A stretch of DNA of 64,000 nt, taken from the NCBI RefSeq assembly GCF_964340395.1, contig NC_135563.1, forward strand, positions 6,715,922 through 6,779,921, read 5' to 3'. Positions 53,854 through 64,000 of this stretch are shown one piece after another. Origin of the DNA: Glandiceps talaboti (taxonomy: Eukaryota; Hemichordata; Enteropneusta; Spengelidae). Position 1 is the stretch's first letter. Each line of letters starts with the position of its first letter. Both the position numbers and the translations under genes were made by a program. Under the pieces are notes generated by a model. The model saw nothing but the letters and a program-made list of their open reading frames with translations, did not search any database and was not told the origin of the DNA.

Positions 53854-55490
53854 GTAAGTTTTCCATTCCTTACAGTTTCCTCTTCTCCAAAGGAGTGTGT
53901 TCTTTGTATGGAACCGCCATAACCGCGACTGAAGTTAATATATTAACTTGACTAAAAAACGTTGTTTGACAGTTACATTAACTAGTTGTACCAGATGTGG
54001 TGAATTTCAACTTGGTTCACTGCCTGACAAAATGGACTGATTTACAGCTAAAATGATGTTGCCTTGGTGTTTCACTCATGTGACATGACATAATACACAC
54101 ACTCAGACAACTTCTAACGCAAAAGAACCAATTAACATACTGGAAGGTGCCGTACACACTGTGTGGGAATGTACAAGTAGTCACCTTGATATGTTCATTG
54201 TTAGTTAGAAAATAAACAATTGAAGCTATTAAAATCATCAAGTCCATTTTATGTTTTCATTAGAAGCCTGTTCCTGCTGCACTGTGAAAGAATAGCAGAC
54301 GAGTGTTCAATGTAGTTGGTAAAAAGGACCTTCCTGTGTTTATTGTGTCTCCTTTATTGTTAGTCTAGAGTTGAAATATGTTTACCATTGTCTAAAAAAC
54401 GTCACGTAATGGCCCATGAGTGAAATACCAAACTAACATCATTTTAGCTGTGATTGTTCATTATCGTTATAACTAGATAGATCTATGTAGTTCTGCGTTT
54501 GAACGTGTTTATTTGTGTTGGCGCCCGTTTCTAGATATCTGGAGCTGTACAGAAATATCACATTTCATACATCGCGAACTATTGCTCAAGTGGGTATACA
54601 TTGTAATTTGGAAAATTTACAGCTGCGGACAGGCAAGTGGATGGATCGCCTTTGTTAACGAGTTCGACGAAATTAAATGTATAGAGAGATTTCTTTCATA
54701 CAATTTGACACAAAGTTTTCAAAACAACAGGACACTATTTCCTTTTAAAACTAGTTTCAAAGCCAAGGTGGTCGTCAGCCAGCTCTGCTATAGTGAATAA
54801 TTAGTCTTATGTAATCATTGAAAGTACATCATAAAAGTGGGATAAGGACATCTTCTGAAGTCATAGTTATACTACTTGGTCCAAGTTGGTATAAAATCAA
54901 CAAGGCAAGTGTACTAAACATGAGTCTAATGTTCATGGGGCTAGGCATAAAGTATTCAATCATGTATATCTAATGCAAAAGTCTTCAACTGTCAAATTGG
55001 GAGGGGGGAGCTAGTTGACACAGATTTGATTACAGTGTAACCATTATGACCCAGTTGGGTGTCGACTGAACAGCTTTAGTATGTTGATGATAAGAATACC
55101 ACTTGTCATTTACTGACTGAAATCTACATTATACAATCAATTTATAATTAGTCTGACCAGTTACACCAGGGGATTCACACACTTGGATGTCCACAGCTGT
55201 AACTACTAGTTGCCAACCGTGACGATTGAGGTTACCTTAACAATATGTGATGATTTTCGATGCACAGAAATATCTTGGCAAAACTCCAGTAAATTCTATA
55301 CATATTCATGTCAAGGGTCCATTGCTACACATATATTCGGGTAACTTGATCAATCCTACTATAAACTATGGTTGTCGAGCTTTTTTGATATGATAGTAGT
55401 TATGGATAACACACACAGTCACGATAGCGTAGTCTAGTTATTTACAATTGATGACTGATAGAAAATATCTCACGTTCAACAGGTTTAAAG

Positions 55491-56291
55491 ATGGCACAAC
55501 CAAGAATAATGATATGGTGTAACCCCCGAGCACGATCAACTGTGTTTGAATTGTCAATGGCATCAGTTCCAAGCTTCAAAGTGTTCCATGAGGAATACGT
55601 ACTTGCTGCATTAATGGGTGAAGAGAGAGCACCTGGCCCTTTCTCCACATTTCCCATTCTTCCTGGATATTCGTTTCGAGAGGTGAAGGAAAGATTGGAA
55701 GCAGATTACACTGGTTATGAAGCAGTTATTCTCAAAGATGTGGTCCCTATGGCTCTTCCCGGGGGTACATTTAAGTTCTTACCAGAGGGCTACCAGCATA
55801 CCTTCATTATACGTCACCCACGTGTAGCACATCGATCAATGTACAAAGTTTCCACTGAATTACACGAGAAAGGTTTATTGACAGAAAGTGCTGTCGACTT
55901 CACGTATCGACTGTGTACATTTCAACCCCTGTATGATTTCTATAATAGCCTCGTCAACGAGAAAGGTCAGAAACCCATTGTCATCGAGTCTGATGATTTG
56001 GCACAGAATCCACGTGATGTGTTACAGAGATATTGTAAAGCCACTGGAATTCCATTCTACGAAAGCATGGTGAATTGGAAGCCAAATAACATCGGATTTT
56101 GGAATGAACTACATGCAAGTGATTTCTTTTCCTTCATTTATAAAAATGCCATCGAAAGTTCCTGCTATCGACCACCTACGAAGACCCAGACCAAACCAGG
56201 AAATGAAGACGATGACTTGCCAGCAGTAATGAAAGAACTTATCGAAAAGGATACACCAATGTACAACGAAATTATCAAGCATAAGATATGA
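55491..56291 (+). CDS. Sulfotransferase-like P-loop protein 1 (266 aa)
   Basis: A single complete coding exon; the ATG follows GTTTAAAG after a likely 5' UTR acceptor (ttcaacag). The N-terminal strand and loop IMIWCNPRARSTVFE (residues 6-20) occupy the place of the sulfotransferase 5'-phosphosulfate-binding loop, with RARST in place of the usual SGT type. HTFIIRHPRVAHRSMYK (103-119) fits the 3'-phosphate-binding strand with Arg108 and Ser116. The C-terminal part has PIVIESDDLAQNPRDVLQRY, a common sulfotransferase-type feature, and ends in a charged tail. No signal peptide is evident, so it is probably cytosolic. The family resembles sulfotransferase-like proteins of invertebrates, fungi and plants sometimes named branched-chain aminotransferase-like. 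The substrate is unknown, and true PAPS-dependent activity is not certain. Confidence 0.8.
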   Translation: MAQPRIMIWCNPRARSTVFELSMASVPSFKVFHEEYVLAALMGEERAPGPFSTFPILPGYSFREVKERLEADYTGYEAVILKDVVPMALPGGTFKFLPEGYQHTFIIRHPRVAHRSMYKVSTELHEKGLLTESAVDFTYRLCTFQPLYDFYNSLVNEKGQKPIVIESDDLAQNPRDVLQRYCKATGIPFYESMVNWKPNNIGFWNELHASDFFSFIYKNAIESSCYRPPTKTQTKPGNEDDDLPAVMKELIEKDTPMYNEIIKHKI

Positions 56292-56299
56292 CTCAAAAG

Positions 56300-58200
56300 G
56301 AACGTGAATGCATCCATTTATTAAGTTCGAGTGAGAAGTTTTTTTTGCCCGCATACCGTAAATGTGAAGATTAACAGTATTTAGCATCCGCAATATATCA
56401 AGGGTCAAACCATTGATTTGGGGTCAAACCATTGTTCTTCTGTTGCTAATATGTCATGAGGAACTTGAATTGGGTATAGCTAAACACCGAAAAAATTGCC
56501 GACTCTCAAAGGAGAAGAAATACGATGACTTGAACAGTGCCCTCTAGTGATAAAAAACGACTGAATAGTATTTCACAGCGCTTTGCTCTGCTTATTTTAC
56601 ATGTATCCAATTTGCATGATTTCAGTGTGTGGTAACTGATACTATCAATCTTATTGTTTGTTTGTTTGTTTGTTTGTTTTCAAAATTCTTTATTTTACGC
56701 TGACAAAATCTGTTTAGCATCCACCCAAGTTGATTGTCTGACCTATCTGCATCAATGAGAAAATACGTCCGTAGTCTGGCGTACGACAACACAACTTAAT
56801 TGTGAAAACATTTTTGGGGCACGGTTACCCGTAAATGACGTGAGATTTAGACATTTTTTTTGGCAGAGATGATTAACCAACAAGATTGATACCAGCGGAC
56901 GATTTTGAGGTTGTCCGTTGCAGTAGAAAATAGAATTTTTATTATAATGGGGAAAATGCAGTCAGTGGACGACGGTGGATGCTAAATATCAAACAGTCCA
57001 GGGTTAAATATTTTACTGGGCTTAGTTTCAAAAAAAAATAATCCCGGGACTGTTTCATATACTGCTATAAGAGAAAATGTGAAAATTAAGAATACGCCAC
57101 CTTTAATTGAGTACTTTATTCTGGTTCGTTGCTTGGATGGACCGTGTACTCAATTATGCAACCCTAAAGCAGTGCAAGAGTGAAACCATGGTAACGATGA
57201 CGGTCGTATGAATATTTATAATATAGTCATGTATTTCACCCAGACGAGGTTCATTTTGTTCATTTTGTAAGTTTTCGATGTTTGAATTTTTGAAGACAAA
57301 GATTGTTTAGGTCTACAGTTCGAAGTGTGTATAGTAAAACAGTGTACTGTGTGTTCACAGAGTGAATGAGCGTTTTATGGACTTAACGATTATTCTCTCA
57401 TTAAACATCTTAATGAACTATTCTCTATAATCAATTACATGAATAACGTTGTCATGGCGACGAATGTTTTCAAAGAGTACAAAGATTTCCTACAGCCTAA
57501 TAAAAATATATTGGTTCACGCTTTTTTTTTGTAACTGTTTATTTCATTTAGCAGACGATAAGATATAGTAATGTTAATAGAAAGATTAAAATTATTTTTT
57601 GGTCGAGGCAGACGACGATTTGCGAACTCTTAGATCTTTTCAGCTGATTTCAGCCTTAGATTGAATAGGCTATAATTTTATCAGCACTATGGTTCTCTTT
57701 TCGTGCCAGTCATTTCTATGTGTTCTAAATCTATGTTGTTTGTGTACACAGGGACACGTAATCTTACTAGTATGAATGGATGTATAAAATATACGGCGTT
57801 ACGACTACGAATAATTGCTACTTTTACTCCGTATTGCTGTTTGTTTGGGTGGTTAAATAAAATACCACGACGTAGCAAATGTGCTGCCAGTAGAGACACA
57901 AATACTTTATATGTGTACGGAGGGGGATACAGTGTGTTCATTCGTAGCAGCATTGTTCGTTTCAATCGTATTCCTTCTTATCGAAACAGTATTGCATGTT
58001 CCTGTGTTCGTGCAAAGACCGTTTAACATTTCAATATAGGGTAAGGGAGCCTTCAGTAATAACATGGGGGGGAATCAACCCTAGTCTGTGGCATAAAATG
58101 TGACCCTCCCCCAAGTCCGTTGTGCTAAAAGGTGACCCTCCCTCAATTAACTTTCTCTCAAATATGACCCTCCCCCATGTTTAAATATTTCAATGAAAGG
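56300..58200. other. Intergenic region between the sulfotransferase-like genes, part 1
   Basis: No gene recognised. A (TTTG)n tract lies at 56656-56680. A 107-codon open frame at 57703-58026 has no recognisable domain. At 58.04-58.19 kb, imperfect repeats of tgaccctccccca occur. The stretch after 56.29 kb (gggtcaaaccattg, cagtgccctctagtg) has a counterpart after the second gene at 62.93-63.08 kb, so the duplication extends into 3' flanks. Confidence 0.6.
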
Positions 58201-58207
58201 AAAGGTT

Positions 58208-58300
58208 TTAACACAGCCTCCCTGTGGTGTAGTTGCTAGCATTCAAGTAGTAAGGATGTCATAGGTTCGAATCTTATTAGAGACAAGGGAATTTTTCTGT
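58208..58300 (+). mobile_element. tRNA-derived SINE-like head
   Basis: A box A-like TGGTGTAGTTGCTAGCA and a box B-like GGTTCGAATCT are about 30 bases apart, the arrangement of an RNA polymerase III promoter. The implied cloverleaf is poor, so this is a SINE head and not a tRNA gene. The following sequence to about 58.43 kb could be its body; the tail and target-site duplication were not identified. Confidence 0.5.
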
Positions 58301-58659
58301 AGAAAAGATCCCACCACATTGATAGTTTTAATTTGCATTTGTTGTTAACGTTTCTCACTATTAGCCACTATCAACACCACATTGGGTTTGTGTTTGTAAA
58401 TCAATGCCTGTATTTAGATACAATAGGCTGGGCTAAAGGCCAGAACTATCAAACTAGACGAGCGTACAACTGATAACGTCATTGGGACCGAGGTCAATAT
58501 CTCCACTCCACCACCAGTGCATTTCACTGATATGTTATGTATTACTTTACAATGTGGTGGGATTATGGTAGCAGTAGCATTTGAAACCGGTGGCAGTGGG
58601 GTGGGATAATGCCAAAATCACAAAATGATGAAGAGATAGATTAAAAAATGAGCTAAAGT

Positions 58660-58745
58660 AAAATGTGACCTTCCCCGAATGCAACATGACCTACCCCTAA
58701 TGCAATATGACCTACCCCTAATGCAATATGATCTACCCCTGATGA
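58660..58745. repeat. Short tandem repeat, about 21 bases
   Basis: About four imperfect units of aatgcaatatgacctacccc, after (ccccgaatgcaacatgacct). They are similar in style to the tgaccctccccc repeats at 58.08-58.19 kb. Confidence 0.75.
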
Positions 58746-59295
58746 CCGATTGGTAAAGAGAGAGCCACCCCCTAATTCCTCCGCCGCCCCTGCCCCTTGT
58801 AATGAAGGCTCCCTCATGGCATTTATTATGATGTCACACAGATCGACTTTAAACACTGTGTTTGTACAAAACTTTGAGTAAAATCACAACATACCCGAGC
58901 ACGTGACTTTTGTTGGCACAGTAGTTGAAACTTTTTAATCAAATCATCAACAACGAGTGCCTTTGAAAGTAGCCTTAACATAATGTAGACTATCTTCATT
59001 TGTTTATGTCACTGTGACCAGTTATGACCTTATAAAACAACTGTGATCTCGTGGCCAACTTGACACACAATGGCCAAGTCATAAATAAATCAATCCTAAC
59101 CTGTATGACATGAACTATGGCCTTTGAAAAAGCATTGGTGCCTTCACTGCCTTGAGCTCTGGTTAAGGCGTACTATGGTCCTAGCTGTTTATCATTGTTA
59201 TATTTTGGAAGGGCTGTACTATGACCCCAAATGTACACTGTATAGAAATCACAGTAAGAAATGCAGGAAGCCTGGAAAGGTTGAGATACTGTTAT

Positions 59296-59592
59296 ATCAC
59301 AACACCACAGTCACTTGCGAACTAATATTCCATTCCGGGATCGTGATATTCTAGTCTAGGATGATCATAATACAAAATTATGACATTATTATAGGTATTT
59401 ACGATTTTCAATAAATACCGTTCCCGTTATCGGCGTCTGTGGCGAAATGTGTTTATTTCGCAACAGGTATTTTTTGAAAATCGTAAATACCTATAATAAT
59501 GTCATAATTTTGTATTATGATCATCCTTGACGTGAATATCACCATCCTGGAATGGAATGTTAGTTCACAAGTGACTGTGTACAACACCAAGA
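59296..59592. mobile_element. Large foldback (MITE-like) element
   Basis: Near-perfect inner arms run 59359-59420 and 59466-59526 (ggatgatcataatacaaaat versus attttgtattatgatcatcc) around a loop of about 45 bases. Less perfect outer arms (cagtcacttgcgaactaata versus gttagttcacaagtgactgt) extend it to about 300 bases. It interrupts the segment paralogous to 46.1-46.7 kb, so it probably inserted after that duplication. No coding capacity; superfamily unknown. Confidence 0.8.
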
Positions 59593-59653
59593 CATTTAAA
59601 ACACGGGCATAGGAAATTTAATACCGTGATTGTTGGTGGCATACCTGGTGGCC

Positions 59654-59710
59654 TTACACAACACAACACAACACAACACAACACAACACAACACAACACA
59701 ACACAACACG
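59654..59710. repeat. (ACAAC)n tract
   Basis: Pentamer repeat in the copy of the 46.5-kb segment; shorter than its partner at 46519-46750. Confidence 0.9.
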
Positions 59711-59714
59711 CCAC

Positions 59715-61980
59715 GCCACCACTTTATATACAAAATGTCCTGACCAGAAACAATTCTTTCTTTGGCCTTATCTTTTCCAGTCCCACTGCTGTGACTTGGT
59801 AAATGTGTATCTCATTGAACTCACACGAGTTATAACGAACAAGCAATTAATATTTGTTTAGTATCATATTTCAGTCGACAAACTTTAATGAATAGAATGA
59901 CAAATTCCATAGTTACAGCTGACCACTAGATGGCGGTATGATCACCTGAGGCGTTTAATTCGATGCCCGGATCTATGCCTGACAATAACAAAATACAAAG
60001 AGTCTCTAGTCTGTAAGAATGAAGGCAATGTGATGTCCTGATTTACTACTGATATCTATGTTCTACCACTTGACAATACACACTGCTAATTATTTTGATT
60101 TACAATAGTCAACCGACCCGTAACAAAGTACAAGGTTCGAGTTATTGGGTCAAGTATTGCAAGCTTCACGGTTACCAATAGTTCATTCGGTGCTGTTCAC
60201 GAGAGTATTAAAGAAGTCCATTCGCTTCAAGCTCTTAACATTCCGACCAGTATCACCTGTATGTGCAGTGCTTCGTATAGGTGAGTTATCAGTAGACGTT
60301 TCGGTAGGTTTGTAGCTAATAGCTGTTACAATTGCCAAGTTTACAGACGGGGTTTTCGCCTTCATGAAAAAATAGTTTAAAGGTCGTAGATTATGAAGTC
60401 AATGAAACTCCACTGTCAACCTACATACCAGGGACACATCAATTTAACGTGCGATCCCACACTGCGGTCACATTATCACTTCTTTCTCTGATACAAATCA
60501 GAGTTTACATTTACTGTTTACAAGTTTGACGAGGTAAATATCTTAGCCAAGCCCTTTGCATTCATTTTATAAAAAGTCAACATGGTTATAAGTACCCTAT
60601 CATGACACTTGGGATTTCGACGATGTGTAAACCTAAGCACCATGTACATGTACCAACATTTGGAAGTTTGACATTTGTTCATTTATTATGTTGCTAACGT
60701 AGTAGGTTGGAAACCGTTTTGTATTTGCTTATAGGATTGTACAGCGACGTATAGAGATTTCGCTGTATGATATATTATACAACACGTAATTATATAGTCG
60801 TGAGGAGTTGGTTGGTAGGATCATGACAAACTAGTGTAGTATGAATAACTGGGGTCAGGGTCGTGTGCTGCTGTCGGTAGAGATCCTTGGAAAGGGGTTA
60901 CGTTGCCATTGTATTGCTTTCGCATATTCATCATGCCACTCTAATCCGTACGTTTCTGGGCAATATCAGTGTCAAACTACCGACATTCGGATCATGCCAA
61001 GTTCTTTTGAATTGTTGGAAGTAATATTGAAGATAAAAATGGTGTAATTTCATAGTCAAAAAGCGTACCATGCCATTTAATAAGTAACAAACATTGTTCA
61101 AATCAAAGTTGAAAACTTCAACGTTCATTTACATATTAAAAGAACCACCTCCACAGAAATGCTTTAGGTCAGGAGTAATGGTGTAGAAAATGGCAGAATG
61201 CAATAACTCACAGAAAGGGATACGTGCCCCTCACATACCTCTCTCGTATACTTCTTTACATATATATATGCATGCTCCATGAGCTCTTGTTAAATAAGAA
61301 ATTAAACCATTTAGTACTTGATATAGTGTGTAAGAATCTGAAGAAAACTCATTTATGCATTGTTTCACCAAAAAAGGCCATCCATTGTGTGACACATTAT
61401 ACATGTATTAAATTGATATTATATTACTTCGTCGAATTGTTATTTGTGGTAATCACATATTATTATATAATAGAAGTAAACACAGAACTTATAAACTGGA
61501 TTCATCTTCCGTAAGGTAGCCATTTTCTGAACAAGTGTCCATCCTTCAATTTTCTTTCTCTAAAACGTGAACCTAACCGCCCATTTTAAAATATATCAAC
61601 ATATCCCACCGCTGCCACCACATGAAAATTCCCACACAACTACTGCCATCGCCGTGAATTTGTGTGAGGGCATTGTAATAGTATCACTGTACCTGGATCT
61701 GTTTGGGAAAGTTGAAGACACTGGTGCACTATCTATCCTATCGGAAAATCATGAATTGAATTAGGGTTTGGTAAAGTCATACATTTATGAAAATAGGTCG
61801 GTTTTTTTCTGGACAATTACTTTGAAAGCTAATGGTGTACAGATAATACTTGTTTCATGGATCAAAAGAAATACAGACTCTAAATCTATATGCTCTTCCG
61901 CATGATAGTCGAAAGTCAGTAATGATAACGGATCATACAAACATTAACAGTCACTCTAGTCTTTAGTAACCGACAATTAA
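59715..61980. other. Intergenic region upstream of sulfotransferase-like gene 2
   Basis: No gene recognised. Small open frames (60841-61047, 61224-61514, 61567-61764) show no domain or conserved splice context. The final 60 bases (gtaatgataacggatcatac to caacaggtttaaag) match the leader region of the other family members. Confidence 0.6.
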
Positions 61981-62012
61981 AACGAAATCTCTCATTTTCA
62001 ACAGGTTTAAAG

Positions 62013-62813
62013 ATGGCACATAAGAGAATAATGATATGGTGTAACCCACGGGCACGATCAACTGTGTTTGAATTGTCAATGGCATCAGTTCCAAGCTTCA
62101 AAGTGTTCCACGAGGAATACGTACTTGCTGCATTGATGGGTGAAGAGAGAGCACCTGGCCCTTTCTCCACATTTCCCATTCTTCCTGGATATTCGTTCCG
62201 AGAAGTGAAGGAAAGATTGGAAGCAGATTACACTGGTTATGAAGCAGTTATTCTCAAAGATGTGGTTACCATGGCTCTTCCCGGGGGCACATTCAAGTTC
62301 TTACCAGAGGGCTACCAGCATACCTTCATTCTACGTGACCCAAGCGTGGCACATCGATCGATGTACAAAGTCTGCTCTGAATTACAGGAGAAAGGTTTAT
62401 TGAAAGAAGATGTCGTCGATTTCGTATACCGACTGTCTACATTTCAACCCCTGTATGATTTCTATAATAGCCTCGTCAACGAGAAAGGTCAGAAACCCAT
62501 TGTCATCGAGTCTGATGATTTGGCACAGAGTCCACGTGATGTGTTACAGAGATATTGCAAAGCCACTGGAATTCCATTCTACGAAAGCATGGTGAATTGG
62601 AAGCCAAATAACATCGGATTTTGGCATGAACTACATGCAAGTGAGTTCTTCTCCTTCGTTTATAAAAATGCCATCGAAAGTTCCTGCTATCGACCTCCTA
62701 CGAAGACGCAGGCCAAATCAGGAAATGAAGGTGACGATTTGCCAGCAGCAATCAAAGAACTTATCGAAAAGGATACACCAATGTACAACGAAATTATCAA
62801 GCACAAGATATGA
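62013..62813 (+). CDS. Sulfotransferase-like P-loop protein 2 (266 aa)
   Basis: A second intact, same-length, single-coding-exon member with the same leader (ttcaacaggtttaaag ATG). It is nearly identical to protein 1. Changes cluster in residues 107-145: ILRDPS for IIRHPR in the presumed 3'-phosphate-binding strand, KVCSELQEKGLLKEDVVDFV for KVSTELHEKGLLTESAVDFT, and T for P at residue 86. The nucleotide-loop residues are unchanged. The RDP form here is closer to classical sulfotransferases than the RHP of gene 1. The flanking 3' region is also duplicated. Probably cytosolic; substrate unknown. Confidence 0.8.
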   Translation: MAHKRIMIWCNPRARSTVFELSMASVPSFKVFHEEYVLAALMGEERAPGPFSTFPILPGYSFREVKERLEADYTGYEAVILKDVVTMALPGGTFKFLPEGYQHTFILRDPSVAHRSMYKVCSELQEKGLLKEDVVDFVYRLSTFQPLYDFYNSLVNEKGQKPIVIESDDLAQSPRDVLQRYCKATGIPFYESMVNWKPNNIGFWHELHASEFFSFVYKNAIESSCYRPPTKTQAKSGNEGDDLPAAIKELIEKDTPMYNEIIKHKI

Positions 62814-62819
62814 ATGGAG

Positions 62820-64000
62820 AGTGAAGCTTGATATCAAATGTTAAGCCACTGTATCAATTTAGCGTGATAAACTTACGTTTACTTGCCGGAATGCTAAAAT
62901 GTGAATACATTATTAACATCACAATTTATTTTGGGTCAAACCATTGATTTCAGGTCAAGCCATTGGTAGTCAGTTATTAAAAAGACGTTAGTATTTCCTA
63001 TCAAAAAAAAAGTAACTAGAAAACAAGTTGCCGACAGCTAGCTGAAAAAAAAGACGATGAGTTCGGTGAACAGTGCCCTCTAGTGGTGAAAGTGACATCT
63101 TATGTTACATATTCATTTTATAGTGCTTTTGTCAGCTTATTTTACCTGTGTGTAATTTGCATGACCTCATCGTGCTCGTTGATATTGCCTGTTTTAACAT
63201 TGTATATTTTATTCTGACTAAATATGTTTCCTAATCTCGGTTACCCAACTTCACCGCTGATGGCTCACTTCATGGCCGATCGAGATCTCGAGAGTCTGGA
63301 TAACCGAGATTACTTTATAAGTGCAGAAATGTGAAATGTGAAATGTGTCTATGAAGACATATTGACAGCCATTGTTTTTATGATGTAGTCAAGTATTCAC
63401 AGTATTCCACACAGACGAGTTCGAGTTTCATTAGTTAAACTTTGTAAGTTTATCTTGCTTGATTTCAAGTTGGTAGATTGTTTTCCATACCCTAGCCTCC
63501 TTGTAGTCTTGACGGACAAACACTACTTCACTTTTTCAGCTATCCTAACTGCCATTATGATTTTAAAAAAATAGTTGGCTGATCCTCCATGCAAGTCTAC
63601 AAACACGTTAGTCTAGAATGCCATCCCTGGGGCTTAAATACTACCATATCTAAAAGTGTTAGTAGACTTGAAGGACTAGTGAAAATTCAAAAAATGAAAA
63701 TGGCACTTAGCAGAGCTGTAGTATAGCAGTAGCGTTAGTCCATATACATCCATGGTTAGTCCTTCAAGACTACAGGTAAGATAGTATTCCTAGATATAGA
63801 TTGTGGTGTCTATAGTGTTATGTACATTATGTTGTATCACAGACCCTTCACGTTGGTGGGCGGCCTATGGTTGTATGTTCATTACGTAACTGAAATATAA
63901 TTAACAGGGTTTTAAAAAAAAAACACCCAAAAAACAGTCTATTACATTTTGTATTTTCTTACTAACCGGCATGTTTTATTTAGCTGGTGTATCATGTTTT
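62820..64000. other. 3' flank of sulfotransferase-like gene 2
   Basis: The first 260 bases share blocks with the 3' flank of gene 1 (gggtcaaaccattgatt, cagtgccctctagtg). A direct/inverted pair around ggttacccaacttcaccgct and tctggataaccgag near 63.24-63.31 kb forms an imperfect palindrome. No gene recognised to the window end. Confidence 0.55.

Noticed and set aside
57703-58026. 107-codon open frame
   Set aside because: No domain, no conserved copy near the other sulfotransferase gene and an overlapping antisense frame of similar length; likely chance.

Overview
The window is AT-rich eukaryotic DNA with spliced genes, long introns and very dense microsatellites ((CA)n, (CATA)n, (TATC)n, (ACAAC)n). 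It fits a non-vertebrate, probably marine, animal: expansin-like genes and an intron-poor sulfotransferase-like family sit beside vertebrate-style spliced secreted-protein genes. The sequence alone does not settle hemichordate, cephalochordate or lophotrochozoan. No rRNA, CRISPR array or bacterial operon was seen.

Region 1 (1-8.1 kb, minus strand) holds two head-to-tail expansin-like genes. Each has a signal peptide, a double-psi beta-barrel split over two exons (second half exactly 207 bases in both) and a C-terminal CBM63/expansin-C-like exon. The downstream gene (gene A) runs off the left edge through a 26-base minisatellite made from its own exon end and splice donor.

Region 2 (8.13-39.08 kb) is a tandem array of three about 10-kb units. 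Each unit carries one minus-strand five-exon gene for a secreted protein of about 210 residues. Intron phases are 1-0-0-0, helix A carries a DG..L motif, and the exon-to-helix layout matches long-chain class I helical cytokines (IL-6/G-CSF type). A fourth, diverged and inverted copy lies at 41.0-44.7 kb on the plus strand; its first-exon splice donor looks broken. This family is the most striking content of the window. The middle unit is a mosaic of its neighbours, as expected from unequal crossing-over.

Region 3 (44.7-64 kb, plus strand) is a small family of single-coding-exon sulfotransferase-like P-loop genes: two intact 266-codon genes, one decayed pseudogene, one truncated start fragment, and repeated upstream segments that probably carry a noncoding 5' exon. 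Between them lie foldback (MITE-like) elements, a tRNA-derived SINE-like sequence and a duplicated (ACAAC)n-containing segment. The three gene families have no evident functional link beyond being locally amplified.
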